Source: Thiothrix subterranea
Lineage (GTDB): Bacteria; Pseudomonadota; Gammaproteobacteria; Thiotrichales; Thiotrichaceae
Assembly (NCBI RefSeq): GCF_030930995.1
Contig: NZ_CP133217.1
Location: 2,780,001-2,844,000 of the forward strand
Direction of reading: 5' to 3'
DNA length: 64,000 bases
The notes below the pieces were generated by a model. That model did not search any database. It saw only the letters and a list, made by a program, of their open reading frames with translations, and was not told the origin of the DNA. Positions 1-12,169 of this stretch are shown piece after piece; within the stretch, counting starts at the first letter, position 1; the number at the start of each line of letters is the position of its first letter. The position numbers and the translations under genes were made by a program.

Positions 1-414
1 GTCATTATGTCACCGATTCCGCTCACCATTATTGGGGTTATGCCGGGTCATGCCTTATTAGGGGTGCAATTTACCGCGACGTCCATGATCGGCATGATTG
101 CACTGGCAGGGATCATTGTGCGCAATTCGATTTTGCTGGTGGATTTTATCAACGAGCAAGTGCGTGGTGGCATGGATTTGAAAGCAGCGGTTATCAATTC
201 CAGTGCGGTGCGAGCAAAGCCAATTGCTTTAACGGCGTTGGCGGCAATGGTCGGGGCATTCTTTATTATTGATGACCCTATCTTTGGTGGTTTAGCGGTA
301 TCGCTGATTTTCGGGATTTTGGTTTCAACCGTGTTGACACTGGTTTTGATTCCGCTGATGTACTACATGTACGCACGGAATCGACTCGCCACCATTAGAG
401 GTATGGTTGCTTAA
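1..414 (+). CDS. RND efflux transporter, C-terminal end (partial)
   Basis: This is the 3' end of an inner-membrane resistance-nodulation-division pump of the AcrB/HAE type, which uses proton antiport to export small molecules or metals. The reading frame is open from the first base, so the gene begins outside the window. The visible 137 residues match the last transmembrane block of the family: the motif GIIVRNSILLVDFINE, then RAKPIALTALAAMVGA, and a final pair of hydrophobic helices ending in a short polar tail. A periplasmic adaptor partner is presumably upstream. Family membership is certain; substrate cannot be told. Confidence 0.9.
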   Translation, partial: VIMSPIPLTIIGVMPGHALLGVQFTATSMIGMIALAGIIVRNSILLVDFINEQVRGGMDLKAAVINSSAVRAKPIALTALAAMVGAFFIIDDPIFGGLAVSLIFGILVSTVLTLVLIPLMYYMYARNRLATIRGMVA

Positions 415-440
415 CACTTTGCTAACGTGTTCAATCTGAC

Positions 441-478
441 GTAATCCCCGCTGCCGTATGTACGGTACGGGGCGTTAC
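441..478. terminator. Hairpin between convergent genes
   Basis: A nested inverted repeat lies between the end of the RND pump gene (+) and the end of the DUF1877 gene (-). The outer arms include CCCCG/CGGGG, and an inner perfect hairpin is CCGTA-tg-TACGG. There is no clear T-tract on either side, so termination is an inference from position. Confidence 0.4.
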
Positions 479-480
479 GC

Positions 481-1035
481 TCAGTGTGTTGCTTGCAAAT
501 AAATGGTTAAACCCAGATTATTTTCAGCCACATGGCGCATGAAGTGTTGCATGGCCTTGAAACGGTTCAAACAGTCAGCCAAGGCTTGGTCGTTGCCATC
601 CCAAATTTGGGGGTAAATGTCATCATCCAACATTTGGTTGGCGTCAAAATGCCGGGCTAATGAATCCGGCGTTTTGTTCTGTAACGCTTGAGCAATGTGT
701 TTGACTTCGCATGATTCAAACGCGCGTGCCGGGCCGTAACCTAAGTCCACATCGCCCACATAGCTGCCGCCGTCAATCAAAAATGCGTCGGGAAATTCAC
801 CGCTCCACACTTGTCCACACATCAAGTAATGAATCCCATGCCAGTATTCACCCAATGTTTCCCGCAGGCTAATGGTTTCCGGTTCGAGTGCGTGGCGTGG
901 CGTCGGAAATGGCTGTTCCGCTTGCATGGCATTGACTTGCTCGGCAAATGCAATCGTCCAGATGAGCCTTGGATTTGCCATCAGGCGACTGATATTAAAA
1001 TCAGAAATTGCAGCAAGATGTAAATGTACACCCAT
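481..1035 (-). CDS. DUF1877 (YfbM-like) family protein
   Basis: A cytoplasmic protein of 184 residues. The start MGVHLHLAAIS, the central YWHGIHYLMCG and the late DANQMLDDDIYP motifs follow the layout of the DUF1877/YfbM family, whose function is not known. A longer frame begins at 1104, but the ATG at 1035 is preferred: it is preceded by AAAAAGGG at 10 bases, and family members start with MGM/MGV at this point. It stands alone between the RND pump and tex, transcribed away from tex. Confidence 0.65.
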   Translation of the reverse strand: MGVHLHLAAISDFNISRLMANPRLIWTIAFAEQVNAMQAEQPFPTPRHALEPETISLRETLGEYWHGIHYLMCGQVWSGEFPDAFLIDGGSYVGDVDLGYGPARAFESCEVKHIAQALQNKTPDSLARHFDANQMLDDDIYPQIWDGNDQALADCLNRFKAMQHFMRHVAENNLGLTIYLQATH

Positions 1036-1210
1036 GATATTTAGACCCTTTTTGAGAACTGGCAAAGCCAAAAATTTCAGAAACGTTGTTAGTTGTGAAT
1101 GCATTTACCCAATATGCGCATTCTATTGCTTACTTAGTAGGCGAATTATCGCAGTGGTCTATGGCTTTTGCTGTGATAATCATCACCAATCAGATTTAAT
1201 TCGCTTTGTT

Positions 1211-1238
1211 TTGCGGCTCACCCCGACTTTGCTATGAT
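1211..1238 (+). promoter_or_regulatory. Sigma70-like promoter of tex
   Basis: TTGCGG (1211-1216) and TATGAT (1233-1238) are separated by 16 bp. The -10 box covers the ATGATG at 1234, which argues that the upstream in-frame ATG codons are not translation starts and that tex starts at 1270. Confidence 0.6.
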
Positions 1239-1269
1239 GTGCCGCATTCATCACAACAATGAGTTTTGT

Positions 1270-3666
1270 ATGCAAAGTATTCTTTCACGTATCGCTACTG
1301 AATTGGCGGTTCAGGAACAGCAAGTGGCTAGTGCTGTCGCCTTATTGGACGAAGGTTCAACCGTTCCTTTCATTGCCCGTTACCGTAAGGAAAAAACCGG
1401 CGGGCTGGACGATACCCAACTGCGTTACCTCGAAACCCGTCTGGGCAGCTTACGTGAGCTGGAAAAGCGTCGTGACACCGTACTCAACTCCATCCGCGAA
1501 CAAGGCAAGCTGAGTGCTGAGTTAGAGCAACAAGTATTGCAAGCGCAGACCCGTACTGAACTCGAAGACATTTACCTGCCTTACAAGCCCAAACGCCGCA
1601 CCAAAGCGATGATTGCCCGCGAAGCCGGTATCCAGCCATTGGCAGAAGCCTTGCTGAGTAATCCGCAACTTGACCCTGAAACCGAAGCTGCCAAATACCT
1701 CAACCCGGCGCTGGAGTTCGCCGACACCAAAGCAGTGCTGGATGGTGCACGGCAAATCCTCATGGAAGATTTCGCGGAAAACCCTGAACTGAGCGGCACG
1801 TTGCGTGAATATTTATGGGAGCAGGGCGGTTTCGAGTCCGGCGTGATTGCGGGCAAGGAAGAAGAGGGGCAGAAGTTTGCGGATTACTTTGCGTATAGCG
1901 AAGCGTTAAACAAAATTCCTTCCCACCGCGCCTTGGCATTATTCCGGGGGCGCAACGAAGGCATTCTGGATTTGAAACTGGATGTCGCCGTAGCTGAGGG
2001 CATGAGCCACCCGTGTGAAGATAAAATTGCCCAAGCCTTTAATATCAGTGATCAGGGTAGGGCTGCGGATCGTTGGCTGCTGGATACGGTACGCTGGACT
2101 TGGAAAGTCAAATTACACAGCCGTTTAAGTACCGACTTGAACCAACGTTTGCGTGAGCAGGCGGAGGCAGAAGCCATCCGCGTGTTTGCGGCGAATTTGA
2201 AAGATTTATTGCTGGCAGCTCCTGCCGGGGCGCGTAATACGCTGGGGCTTGATCCCGGTTTGCGCACGGGGGTGAAAGTTGCTGTTGTGGATACCACCGG
2301 CAAGCTGTTGGACTTTGCCACGATCTACCCGCATGTGCCGAAAAAGCAGTGGGATCAGTCAATTGCGATCTTGGCTGATTTATGCGCCAAACACCGTGTG
2401 GAACTGATCAGCATTGGCAATGGCACGGCATCCCGCGAAACCGATCAGTTGGCGGGCGATTTGATTAGCCGTCACCCCGACCTCAAGCTGTCTAAAATTG
2501 TGGTGTCAGAAGCGGGTGCATCGGTGTATTCCGCTTCCGAATTGGCTGCCCGCGAATTCCCTGGTTTGGATGTTTCCATCCGTGGTGCTGTATCCATTGC
2601 CCGCCGCTTGCAAGATCCGCTGGCAGAATTGGTGAAAATTGACCCGAAATCTATCGGGGTTGGTCAATACCAGCACGATTTGAATCAACCAGAATTGGCG
2701 CGTTCGCTGGATGCGGTGGTCGAAGACTGTGTAAACGCCGTCGGGGTCGATGTGAATACCGCTTCTGCGGCGTTATTGGCACGGGTATCCGGTTTAAACA
2801 GTGGCATTGCCGACAATATTGTGGATTTCCGCAATGACAATGGCGCATTCCGCAATCGCAATCAATTGAAAAAAGTGTCACGACTGGGCGCGAAAACCTT
2901 TGAACAAGCAGCCGGTTTCTTGCGGATTCGCGATGGAGAATATCCATTGGATGCCTCTGCCGTTCACCCGGAAGCCTACACGCTGGTCGAGCAGATTGCC
3001 GCTGTGAACCGTCAACCTTTGCAAGAATTGGTAGGCAATAGCGAATTTGTCGGCACGCTTACCCCAGCCGATTACGTGACCGAACAGTTCGGTTTGCCCA
3101 CGATTCGCGATATTTTGGCAGAACTGGAAAAGCCGGGACGTGACCCGCGCCCCGAATTTGTCACCGCTACGTTCCGCGAAGGCGTGAATGAGCTGAAAGA
3201 TTTACAAACGGGCATGATTCTCGAAGGCGTGGTCACTAACGTCGCGAATTTCGGGGCATTTGTGGATATAGGCGTGCATCAAGATGGCTTGGTACACATT
3301 TCCCAATTGACCGACAAATTCATTAAAGACCCGCGTGAAGTGGTGCGTACCGGCGATGTAGTGAAAGTGCGCGTCGAAGAAGTCGATGTGCAACGCAAGC
3401 GGATCAGTTTAACCATGCGTTTGGAACCTACCCAGCCGAAAGCAGTCCAAAACCCCGTTGCTAAGTCGGCTGCTAGCCGTGAAGAGCGTCGACCAGCAGC
3501 GGCAAATCCGCAGCCGAAACGCAATCATGAGCGTAACGCACGTCATGACCGTAAAGCGGATACCCGTCAGCCCAACGCGAAAAAACCTATGAAAGAGCCA
3601 GCGCCTGCTGCAAACTCAGCAATGGGTGATGCCTTAGCGGCAGCCTTAGCAAAAATGCGTAAATAA
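1270..3666 (+). CDS. tex: Tex family RNA-binding transcription accessory protein
   Basis: Tex is a cytoplasmic nucleic-acid-binding protein related to Spt6 that influences transcription and stress tolerance. The product is 798 residues (E. coli-type Tex is about 770). Seen in order: the N-terminal helical domain with [17 protein letters not shown] and [11 protein letters not shown], the YqgF/RNase H-like domain ([19 protein letters not shown]), a helix-hairpin-helix segment ([14 protein letters not shown]), and an S1 domain near residues 645-720 ([17 protein letters not shown]). The last ~80 residues are a basic, low-complexity tail rich in K, R, P and A. The reading frame extends upstream to 1234, but the start at 1270 fits the promoter and the family N-terminus. 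Confidence 0.95.
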   Translation: MQSILSRIATELAVQEQQVASAVALLDEGSTVPFIARYRKEKTGGLDDTQLRYLETRLGSLRELEKRRDTVLNSIREQGKLSAELEQQVLQAQTRTELEDIYLPYKPKRRTKAMIAREAGIQPLAEALLSNPQLDPETEAAKYLNPALEFADTKAVLDGARQILMEDFAENPELSGTLREYLWEQGGFESGVIAGKEEEGQKFADYFAYSEALNKIPSHRALALFRGRNEGILDLKLDVAVAEGMSHPCEDKIAQAFNISDQGRAADRWLLDTVRWTWKVKLHSRLSTDLNQRLREQAEAEAIRVFAANLKDLLLAAPAGARNTLGLDPGLRTGVKVAVVDTTGKLLDFATIYPHVPKKQWDQSIAILADLCAKHRVELISIGNGTASRETDQLAGDLISRHPDLKLSKIVVSEAGASVYSASELAAREFPGLDVSIRGAVSIARRLQDPLAELVKIDPKSIGVGQYQHDLNQPELARSLDAVVEDCVNAVGVDVNTASAALLARVSGLNSGIADNIVDFRNDNGAFRNRNQLKKVSRLGAKTFEQAAGFLRIRDGEYPLDASAVHPEAYTLVEQIAAVNRQPLQELVGNSEFVGTLTPADYVTEQFGLPTIRDILAELEKPGRDPRPEFVTATFREGVNELKDLQTGMILEGVVTNVANFGAFVDIGVHQDGLVHISQLTDKFIKDPREVVRTGDVVKVRVEEVDVQRKRISLTMRLEPTQPKAVQNPVAKSAASREERRPAAANPQPKRNHERNARHDRKADTRQPNAKKPMKEPAPAANSAMGDALAAALAKMRK

Positions 3667-3681
3667 ACAATGAGGTGAGTG

Positions 3682-4287
3682 ATGAACAAATGGTGGGGAT
3701 TCTTATTCAGCCTTTGGCTGTTATCAGGCTGTGCGCCGCAATACGAAACCCGCTATGCGTTCACCCCGCCGACGAGCACCGGCGGTTTGAGTTGTCTCAA
3801 CGGCTGTGAAACCCAATCGCGCACCTGCAACCTGCAATGCAATTTGCAATACGGTCAATGCAGTGCCAAAGCTGAACAACAAGCTAAAGCCGAACTTCCT
3901 GCTAAACTCAGCGAGTACGACACGCGCTTGGCTGCTTGGCAGCGCGAGATGGAACGTTATGAGACCGATTTGCGCTTTTACGAGATGGAATTGCGTCAAC
4001 GTGAATTGCAACACGATTTGCGGCGACTCACCTGTGATCGTGAGGGCAAGGAATCAGCGAATTGCTTACACCATCATTCCCTATTAAACGGAATGTCTTC
4101 ACTCAATGAACCGCGTCGCCCTGATAATATGCCTGAAAAACCGACGCTGACTAGCGAGACAGTACGCATTCGTGAGCTAATTTGTAGCAGTGAATGCCAA
4201 TGTGACACGCAATATCGCCAGTGTTATACCAGTTGTGGCGGGGCAGTGAAGCCTTATCAGTTTTGCGTGGAGAATTGCCCTAAATAA
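3682..4287 (+). CDS. Cysteine-rich putative lipoprotein
   Basis: No family recognised. The first residues form a lipoprotein signal (basic MNKWW, hydrophobic core, lipobox LLSGC), so the protein is expected to be lipid-anchored. The mature part has many Cys residues in two clusters: one near residues 35-60 (CETQSRTCNLQCNLQYGQC) and one at the end (ICSSECQCDTQYRQCYTSCGG and a last CVENC). Between them is a charged, probably coiled-coil stretch rich in E, R and Q. GAGGTGA lies 4 bases before the ATG at 3682; a GTG directly before it is less likely. The gene is 15 bp after tex and probably shares its transcript. Confidence 0.75.
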   Translation: MNKWWGFLFSLWLLSGCAPQYETRYAFTPPTSTGGLSCLNGCETQSRTCNLQCNLQYGQCSAKAEQQAKAELPAKLSEYDTRLAAWQREMERYETDLRFYEMELRQRELQHDLRRLTCDREGKESANCLHHHSLLNGMSSLNEPRRPDNMPEKPTLTSETVRIRELICSSECQCDTQYRQCYTSCGGAVKPYQFCVENCPK

Positions 4288-4292
4288 TCCGC

Positions 4293-4298
4293 TATAAT
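4293..4298 (+). promoter_or_regulatory. Candidate -10 element upstream of leuS
   Basis: A perfect TATAAT lies just after the lipoprotein stop codon and about 95 bp before the leuS start. No convincing -35 box is found at 16-18 bp spacing, so the call rests on the -10 and on position. Confidence 0.4.
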
Positions 4299-4389
4299 CC
4301 CGCGCTTACCCACAAAGCTGCTGGCATATTGTCAGTAGGCTTTGTATGCTTCGCCCCTTTGATCGATCACCAGTGAAAAGCAAGCCTAG

Positions 4390-6992
<2,603 letters not shown>

Positions 6993-6993
<1 letters not shown>

Positions 6994-7487
6994 TGAAAAC
7001 GTTCATTTTAGCGTTGAGTTTACTGTTATTGCTGTCTGCGTGTGGTGGAGAACCGTTCCACCTACGCGGCAGCAAGCCATTGCCCGAATTGATGCTTCAA
7101 GGAATTTATTTGCAAGGGCTTGACCCGCAAAATGATTTTGCCTTGGCATTGCGTGATGGTTTGGAGAATGCGGGTGCTATCCTGAAAGAAAATCCACAAG
7201 ATGCCGCTACCACTTTAACCATTAAGAATGTGCGGGAAAATCGTTCGGTCTCTGGGTATTCCTCCACGCGGCAAGTGCGGGAGTTCAACCATTCTGTCAC
7301 GGTTGATTTTACGGTTAAAACACCGGCGCTGACAGAAAGCGTGGAACGTTCGGTAAACGCCACCCGTTCTCAAGTGTATGACGGTAAATATGTGTTAGGC
7401 ACAGCAGAAGAGGAAACCATTATCAAGGAGGAGTTACGCCGTGAAGCGGTGCGCCTCATTCTACTGCGACTTCAGGCACTTAAGTAA
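6993..7487 (+). CDS. lptE: LPS-assembly lipoprotein LptE
   Basis: LptE is the outer-membrane lipoprotein that plugs the LptD barrel and helps insert lipopolysaccharide. The product is 164 residues, with a signal ending in the lipobox LLSACG and then FHLRGSKPLPE, the usual 'GFxLRG' start of the mature LptE. The C-terminal half has the beta-strand/helix pattern of the family. The leuS-lptE order is standard in gammaproteobacteria (holA normally follows but is absent here). The last 8 bp overlap the convergent dehydrogenase gene. Confidence 0.88.
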
Positions 7488-8370
7488 GCGCGTTTTTCTG
7501 CACAATTTTCGCTAATGCCGACGAATCGAGTTCCCCAAGCCCCGCATCCACCAACGCTTGCATGTAATCCGCAGCGTGTTGCGTTCCCGGTAAGTTCAAA
7601 CCAAATGTGGCAGCCGTATCGGTTACAATATGCATGTCTTTGTTGTGTAAGTGCGCTTTGAAACCGGGCTCGAAATTTTCATCCAAAATGCGTTGACCGT
7701 GCAGTTCCAACACCTTTGAATAGGCAAAACCACCCAGCAGCGCCGCACGTACTTTAGCGGGATCAACACCCGCCGCTTTTGCCATTTCAAATGCTTCCGT
7801 GACTGCAATGACTGTTTGTGCAGCAATCAATTGATTACAAGCTTTGGCTAATTGCCCAGCACCGTGGTTGCCGATATGGGTGATGGTTTTTCCCATTGCG
7901 GCAAGAACAGGGCGAGCATATTCCAAATCGTCAGCATTACCGCCCACCATAATGGTTAATGTGCCAGCAATTGCGCCAACATCACCGCCGGATACGGGTG
8001 CATCCAGCATTCGGATACCTTTTTCTGACAACTTTTCGGCAATTTCACGGGTTGTGACTGGGGAAATGGTACTCATATCCACCACTAGCAAACCGGGTTT
8101 GCCACCTGCGATAACGCCGTTATCACCTAATAATACCGCTTCTACATCCGGTGTGTCGGATACGATAGATATTACGATGTCGACATTTGCAGCGAGTGCA
8201 GCGGGGTTAGCATAATATTCCACGCCTTGATTCACGAGTTCTTGTGCTGCTTCAGGGCGACGCGCATAAACGGCAAGGATAAAACCGGCTTTCATCAGAT
8301 TTTTACACATCGGTAGTCCCATAATGCCGGGGCCAATCCAGCCGATTTTAGGTTGTGTCATTGGGTTCAT
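7480..8370 (-). CDS. Beta-hydroxyacid dehydrogenase (2-hydroxy-3-oxopropionate reductase-like)
   Basis: A 296-residue NAD(P)-dependent oxidoreductase of the 3-hydroxyisobutyrate/tartronate semialdehyde reductase family. The Rossmann start reads IGWIGPGIMGLPMCKNL, the substrate-binding signature is DAPVSGGDVGAIAGTLTIMVGG, and the catalytic Lys lies in GAGQLAKACNQL. It is closest in style to GarR/GlxR enzymes, but substrate cannot be settled from sequence. The ATG at 8370 has GAAGGA at 7 bases. It is a single gene, convergent with and slightly overlapping lptE. Confidence 0.88.
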   Translation of the reverse strand: MNPMTQPKIGWIGPGIMGLPMCKNLMKAGFILAVYARRPEAAQELVNQGVEYYANPAALAANVDIVISIVSDTPDVEAVLLGDNGVIAGGKPGLLVVDMSTISPVTTREIAEKLSEKGIRMLDAPVSGGDVGAIAGTLTIMVGGNADDLEYARPVLAAMGKTITHIGNHGAGQLAKACNQLIAAQTVIAVTEAFEMAKAAGVDPAKVRAALLGGFAYSKVLELHGQRILDENFEPGFKAHLHNKDMHIVTDTAATFGLNLPGTQHAADYMQALVDAGLGELDSSALAKIVQKNALT

Positions 8371-8475
8371 GCGGATTCCTTCAACGGGTAAAATTCACAA
8401 GATGTTAGCACAACTGCGAATTCCGGCCGATTTTGATGGTAGAATTCCGCTTTGCTTTTAACCCCGGTCAACACA

Positions 8476-10617
8476 ATGCAAGCAGACGCTTCAGCCCCTT
8501 TGCAATGGTTTTTTGCCTGTCCTCAATTTATCGAACCACTGTTGGCAGATGAACTTACCCGTTATGGGGCAGAATCGGTCAAGATCGGTCACGCCGGTGT
8601 GCAAGCTACTGGGGATTTGCGTTTCGGCTATCGTGCAATGTTGTGGAGTCGGCTGGCTTCACGCGCTACCTTGCAACTGGCTCACGGTTTCGGCAAAGAT
8701 CAGACGGAGTTGCAAGCACTGATTGATAGCATTGACTGGCAACAACACCTGCGCCCAGAGGGAACACTAAAAGTACGTTTCTTTGGTCTGAATGACGATA
8801 TTCGCAACACGCAATTTGGAGCGCAATGGGTTAAAGATCAGATTGGCGATCAATTCCGCAGCCAACACGGAGTACGTCCTAGCGTCAGTAATACGCCTGA
8901 TCTGGTCGTTGTGGTGAACTTACACAAAGGCAATGCCAGCATTGGTATCGAACTCAATCAACACAGTTTGCATCAACGTGGCTATCGCGATCTTGATACT
9001 CATGCTCCGATGCGTGAAAACCTTGCGGCGGCGGTATTGATTCGGGCAGGGTGGCTGGATATGTTAGCCAGTGATGCTGCAACCGTCGCATTGCTTGATC
9101 CGCTGTGTGGTGCTGGTACGTTTCTCATCGAGGGCGCGTTAATGGCGCTGGATATTGCCCCCGGTTTATTGCGGGAGCAAACAATTGCCGAACGTTGGTT
9201 AGGGCATGATTCGACTCTCTGGAATGGGCTATATGTCGAAGCAGAGCAACGCCGTAGTGCTGGTTTTACGAATGCTGAACGTTTTGAGTTTTGGGGCAAT
9301 GACAGTAATGCAGCGGCTGTCATGGCAGCGCGAGCGGATTGGCGTTCTATCGACTTACCGGCAGCACGTTGGACGCAATGTGACTTGAAGGCAATGCCAG
9401 CGCCAACATTAGCAACAACAGGTTTGGTGATTAGCAGTCCGCCGTTTACTACGGATAGCAACGTGGTTGCACTCCGCCCAATTTATGATGCGTTGGGGCA
9501 GTGGATGGCTAGTTTGCCGGAGACTTATCGAGGCGCATTGTTCGCGGAAAACGAGGCACCGATTGCGTTAACTAATCTATTTTACAGCAAAGAATACCGT
9601 TTCCTGAACAGTGAAACCGAATCCAAGCTCTATACTTTTGACAAGTTATTGCAGAAAGAACGCCCAACTGCTTGGATTGCTGAGGATTTGGCGAATCGGC
9701 TTGGCAAAAATCTACGTAAGCTAAAAGGTTTCATCAAGCAAGGGCATACCGATGCGTACCGTGTCTATGATATGGATATTCCCGAATACGCCATTGCCGT
9801 TGATCGTTATGCAGATTGGTTACATGTGCAGGAATATGCACCACCGAAAACCATTGATGAAAAAGCGGCAGAACAACGCTTGCAACAAGCTTTGCTCACC
9901 TTACCTGAATCGCTGGGTGTTGACCCAAAAAAGATTGTACTGAAACAACGTCGGCAACAGAAAGGTAAAAACCAATATCAAAAACAGGGCAGGGCAGAAC
10001 AATCCCTCGTTGTCACTGAGCATGGCGCACGTTTTAAAGTAAATTTAACGGATTATTTGGATACGGGATTATTCCTCGATCATCGCCCGATGCGCTATTG
10101 GTTGCAGCAACATGCCAAGGGTAAGAAAGTGTTGAATCTGTTTTGCTATACCGGCACGGCAAGTATCCATGCTGCGATGGGTGGGGCAAATCGTGTTGAT
10201 AGCGTGGATATGTCGGCTACTTACTTAGAGTGGGCGAAAGATAATTTCGAGTTGAACGGTTTGCAACATGATCCTTATCGACGTTACCGCTTTATTCAGG
10301 CCAATGTCCTAGACTGGTTGTATGACTGTGATGAATATTACGATTTGATTTTTCTTGATCCGCCTACGTTTAGTAATTCCAAGCGGATGCAAGATACGTT
10401 TGATGTACAACGTGACCATATAGCGCTAATCAACGATGCAATGCGGGTACTGTCACCTGATGGCACACTGATTTTTTCCAACAATTTCCGTAAGTTCAAG
10501 TTGGACGCGCAAGTCGATAACCAATACGCTGTACAAGATTATCGTAAACAGTCATTACCACTGGATTTTGAACGCGATCCTAAAATTCATGGCTGTTGGT
10601 TAATTCGTCATAAGTAA
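8476..10617 (+). CDS. rlmKL: Bifunctional 23S rRNA methyltransferase RlmKL
   Basis: Methylates G2445 (N2, RlmL half) and G2069 (N7, RlmK half) of 23S rRNA. Order: THUMP domain (about residues 40-150), RlmL methyltransferase with LLDPLCGAGTFLIEGALMA, then RlmK with LNLFCYTGTASIHAA and FLDPPTFSNSKRM. The catalytic motif of the RlmL half, normally NPPYGER, reads SSPPFTTDS here, an unusual variant. The ATG at 8476 gives 713 residues, close to the family length; an in-frame TTG at 8452 is less likely. It ends before the AT-rich accessory patch. Confidence 0.94.
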   Translation: MQADASAPLQWFFACPQFIEPLLADELTRYGAESVKIGHAGVQATGDLRFGYRAMLWSRLASRATLQLAHGFGKDQTELQALIDSIDWQQHLRPEGTLKVRFFGLNDDIRNTQFGAQWVKDQIGDQFRSQHGVRPSVSNTPDLVVVVNLHKGNASIGIELNQHSLHQRGYRDLDTHAPMRENLAAAVLIRAGWLDMLASDAATVALLDPLCGAGTFLIEGALMALDIAPGLLREQTIAERWLGHDSTLWNGLYVEAEQRRSAGFTNAERFEFWGNDSNAAAVMAARADWRSIDLPAARWTQCDLKAMPAPTLATTGLVISSPPFTTDSNVVALRPIYDALGQWMASLPETYRGALFAENEAPIALTNLFYSKEYRFLNSETESKLYTFDKLLQKERPTAWIAEDLANRLGKNLRKLKGFIKQGHTDAYRVYDMDIPEYAIAVDRYADWLHVQEYAPPKTIDEKAAEQRLQQALLTLPESLGVDPKKIVLKQRRQQKGKNQYQKQGRAEQSLVVTEHGARFKVNLTDYLDTGLFLDHRPMRYWLQQHAKGKKVLNLFCYTGTASIHAAMGGANRVDSVDMSATYLEWAKDNFELNGLQHDPYRRYRFIQANVLDWLYDCDEYYDLIFLDPPTFSNSKRMQDTFDVQRDHIALINDAMRVLSPDGTLIFSNNFRKFKLDAQVDNQYAVQDYRKQSLPLDFERDPKIHGCWLIRHK

Positions 10618-10626
10618 TGTGTAAAT

Positions 10627-10647
10627 TGCACGTATTCATTACGTGCA
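10627..10647. repeat. Inverted repeat after rlmKL
   Basis: Perfect 8-bp arms TGCACGTA and TACGTGCA flank TTCAT, starting 9 bp after the rlmKL stop. There is no T-tract, so it may be a protein-binding site instead of a terminator. Confidence 0.5.
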
Positions 10648-10682
10648 CTGATATTGTGCAGTAACTTATTAAAAAAATTAAA

Positions 10683-10694
10683 ACGTATTTACGT
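10683..10694. promoter_or_regulatory. ACGTA-NN-TACGT motif, copy 1
   Basis: ACGTA-TT-TACGT upstream of the ATPase gene. The same 5-2-5 palindrome occurs at 12170 and 45059, all in AT-rich non-coding DNA. The symmetry suits a dimeric DNA-binding protein, which is not identified. Confidence 0.45.
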
Positions 10695-10755
10695 AAAAAT
10701 AAAATTAATGTTAATTTACATTAACTTAAATGTTAAAATATGGTATTTTTTAGCG

Positions 10756-10777
10756 TATACTATTACGTACTTAATAG
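10756..10777 (+). promoter_or_regulatory. Promoter -10 with overlapping operator-like palindrome
   Basis: TATACT (10756-10761) is a good -10 box. The arms CTATTA and TAATAG (10760-10777, 6-bp spacer) overlap its downstream edge, 21 bp before the ATPase start codon, as an autoregulatory operator would. Confidence 0.4.
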
Positions 10778-10798
10778 TGCTTTGAATGGGGAAACACC

Positions 10799-12094
10799 AT
10801 GAGTAATGTTGTCAAATTGCCTGAAACAGGCTCGCAGAACGGAATTGAGGTAGAAGACGCTCCGTCAGAATTTCCAATTCCTCACGAGGGTTGTTACTAC
10901 GGAATAGCCGGGAAATTTGCCTTTGATGCTTGTCAGCAGTCCGAGGCCGATCCCATGGGGGTGCTCATTCACCTATTAACATGGGCGGGTGCTTATTTCG
11001 GCAACAAAGCGGTATTGCGTTTAGGGGATGTCGAAGCGCCACCACGTCTTTTTAGTGTGACAGCGAGTTCTGCCGGTGGTGGTAAAGGCACAGCAGCTTC
11101 CCCAGTAAGAAAATTAATGCATGACTATGTAAACGTGCAATTACGTAAGTTAGGTTTGCCGTTGATATTGTACCGGGACGGGCCAATGTCGAGCGGGGAA
11201 GGGTTGGCATGGGCGGTACGTGATCCGGCGGATACGGATGATGAAGATGGCAACCCAACGGACAAAGGTGTTCCCGACAAGCGTCTAATGATACTCGAAG
11301 AAGAATTCGCCGCTGTTCTGCAAGCAGCGCGTCGTGAAGGTAATACGGTCTCGGCTGCAATTCGTCGCTTTTGGGATACAGGCAACTTTTCCCCTTTGAC
11401 TAAAAACAATCGCGTGACGGTCACGGATGCGCATGTGTGTTTCGTGGGTCACATTACTTATGAAGAGTTGGTGAAGCGTTTGGAGCAAAGCGAATATGCC
11501 ACCGCATTAGCCAGTCGTATTTTATGGATCTGTGTACGTCGCCCGAAAATTGTAGCCATTCCTGAGAGCATTCCTGTTGTCAAAATGTTGCACTACGCGG
11601 ATGAAGTCGCCAAAGCCATTCAGTTTTCCAGCGACGTGAACGAGTTAACGCTTTCGCCTGAATCCTTGGAGTTATGGTCAACATTGGCGCTGTCGCTAGC
11701 GAAAGTGAATTCACCCATGTCGGAACGCTCGCGTGTGCAAGTGTTACGCATCGCCTGCATTTTTGCCTTGCTGGATTGTACCGATCAAGTCATGCCAAAA
11801 CATTTACATGCCGCTACCCATATTTGGGATTACTGCCTTGGCAGTGTTGCATACATCTTTGAAGGTGAGCAAAACGAAGATGAAGGTAAAATCATCGCAG
11901 CGTTACGCAAACACGGTGGCCTAACTACAACACAGATCCGAGTCAACGTTTTTCAGCAAAATATCAAATCAGCAGCGATGAATACGTTGTTGAAGTCTTT
12001 GGAAACACAAGGACGCATCAAACGTACAGTTAAACACCGCTCTGATGGTCGTAGCGGCAAGCCCGCTACGATTTTTGAACTCATCAGATACTAA
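10799..12094 (+). CDS. DUF3987-like ATPase/primase-helicase-type protein
   Basis: A 431-residue soluble protein that resembles DUF3987-type proteins of mobile elements, whose activity is not established. Seen: YGIAGKFAFDAC near residue 35, a glycine-rich nucleotide-binding-like loop SSAGGGKGT near residue 98 (not a canonical GKS/GKT P-loop), an acidic Walker B-like RLMILEEEFAAVL, EGNTVSAAIRRFWDTG, and VCFVGHITYEEL. The last ~80 residues look like a winged-helix domain (GGLTTTQIRVNVF). GGGGAAA lies before the ATG. It is flanked by AT-rich DNA and paired with a tyrosine recombinase, which suggests a plasmid- or phage-derived origin. Confidence 0.65.
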   Translation: MSNVVKLPETGSQNGIEVEDAPSEFPIPHEGCYYGIAGKFAFDACQQSEADPMGVLIHLLTWAGAYFGNKAVLRLGDVEAPPRLFSVTASSAGGGKGTAASPVRKLMHDYVNVQLRKLGLPLILYRDGPMSSGEGLAWAVRDPADTDDEDGNPTDKGVPDKRLMILEEEFAAVLQAARREGNTVSAAIRRFWDTGNFSPLTKNNRVTVTDAHVCFVGHITYEELVKRLEQSEYATALASRILWICVRRPKIVAIPESIPVVKMLHYADEVAKAIQFSSDVNELTLSPESLELWSTLALSLAKVNSPMSERSRVQVLRIACIFALLDCTDQVMPKHLHAATHIWDYCLGSVAYIFEGEQNEDEGKIIAALRKHGGLTTTQIRVNVFQQNIKSAAMNTLLKSLETQGRIKRTVKHRSDGRSGKPATIFELIRY

Positions 12095-12169
12095 GTAAGT
12101 AAACTACTTAAAAATAAAACCACTTAATTAGAAATTAAATTATTGTATTTTATTAGTTTTTATATTTTT

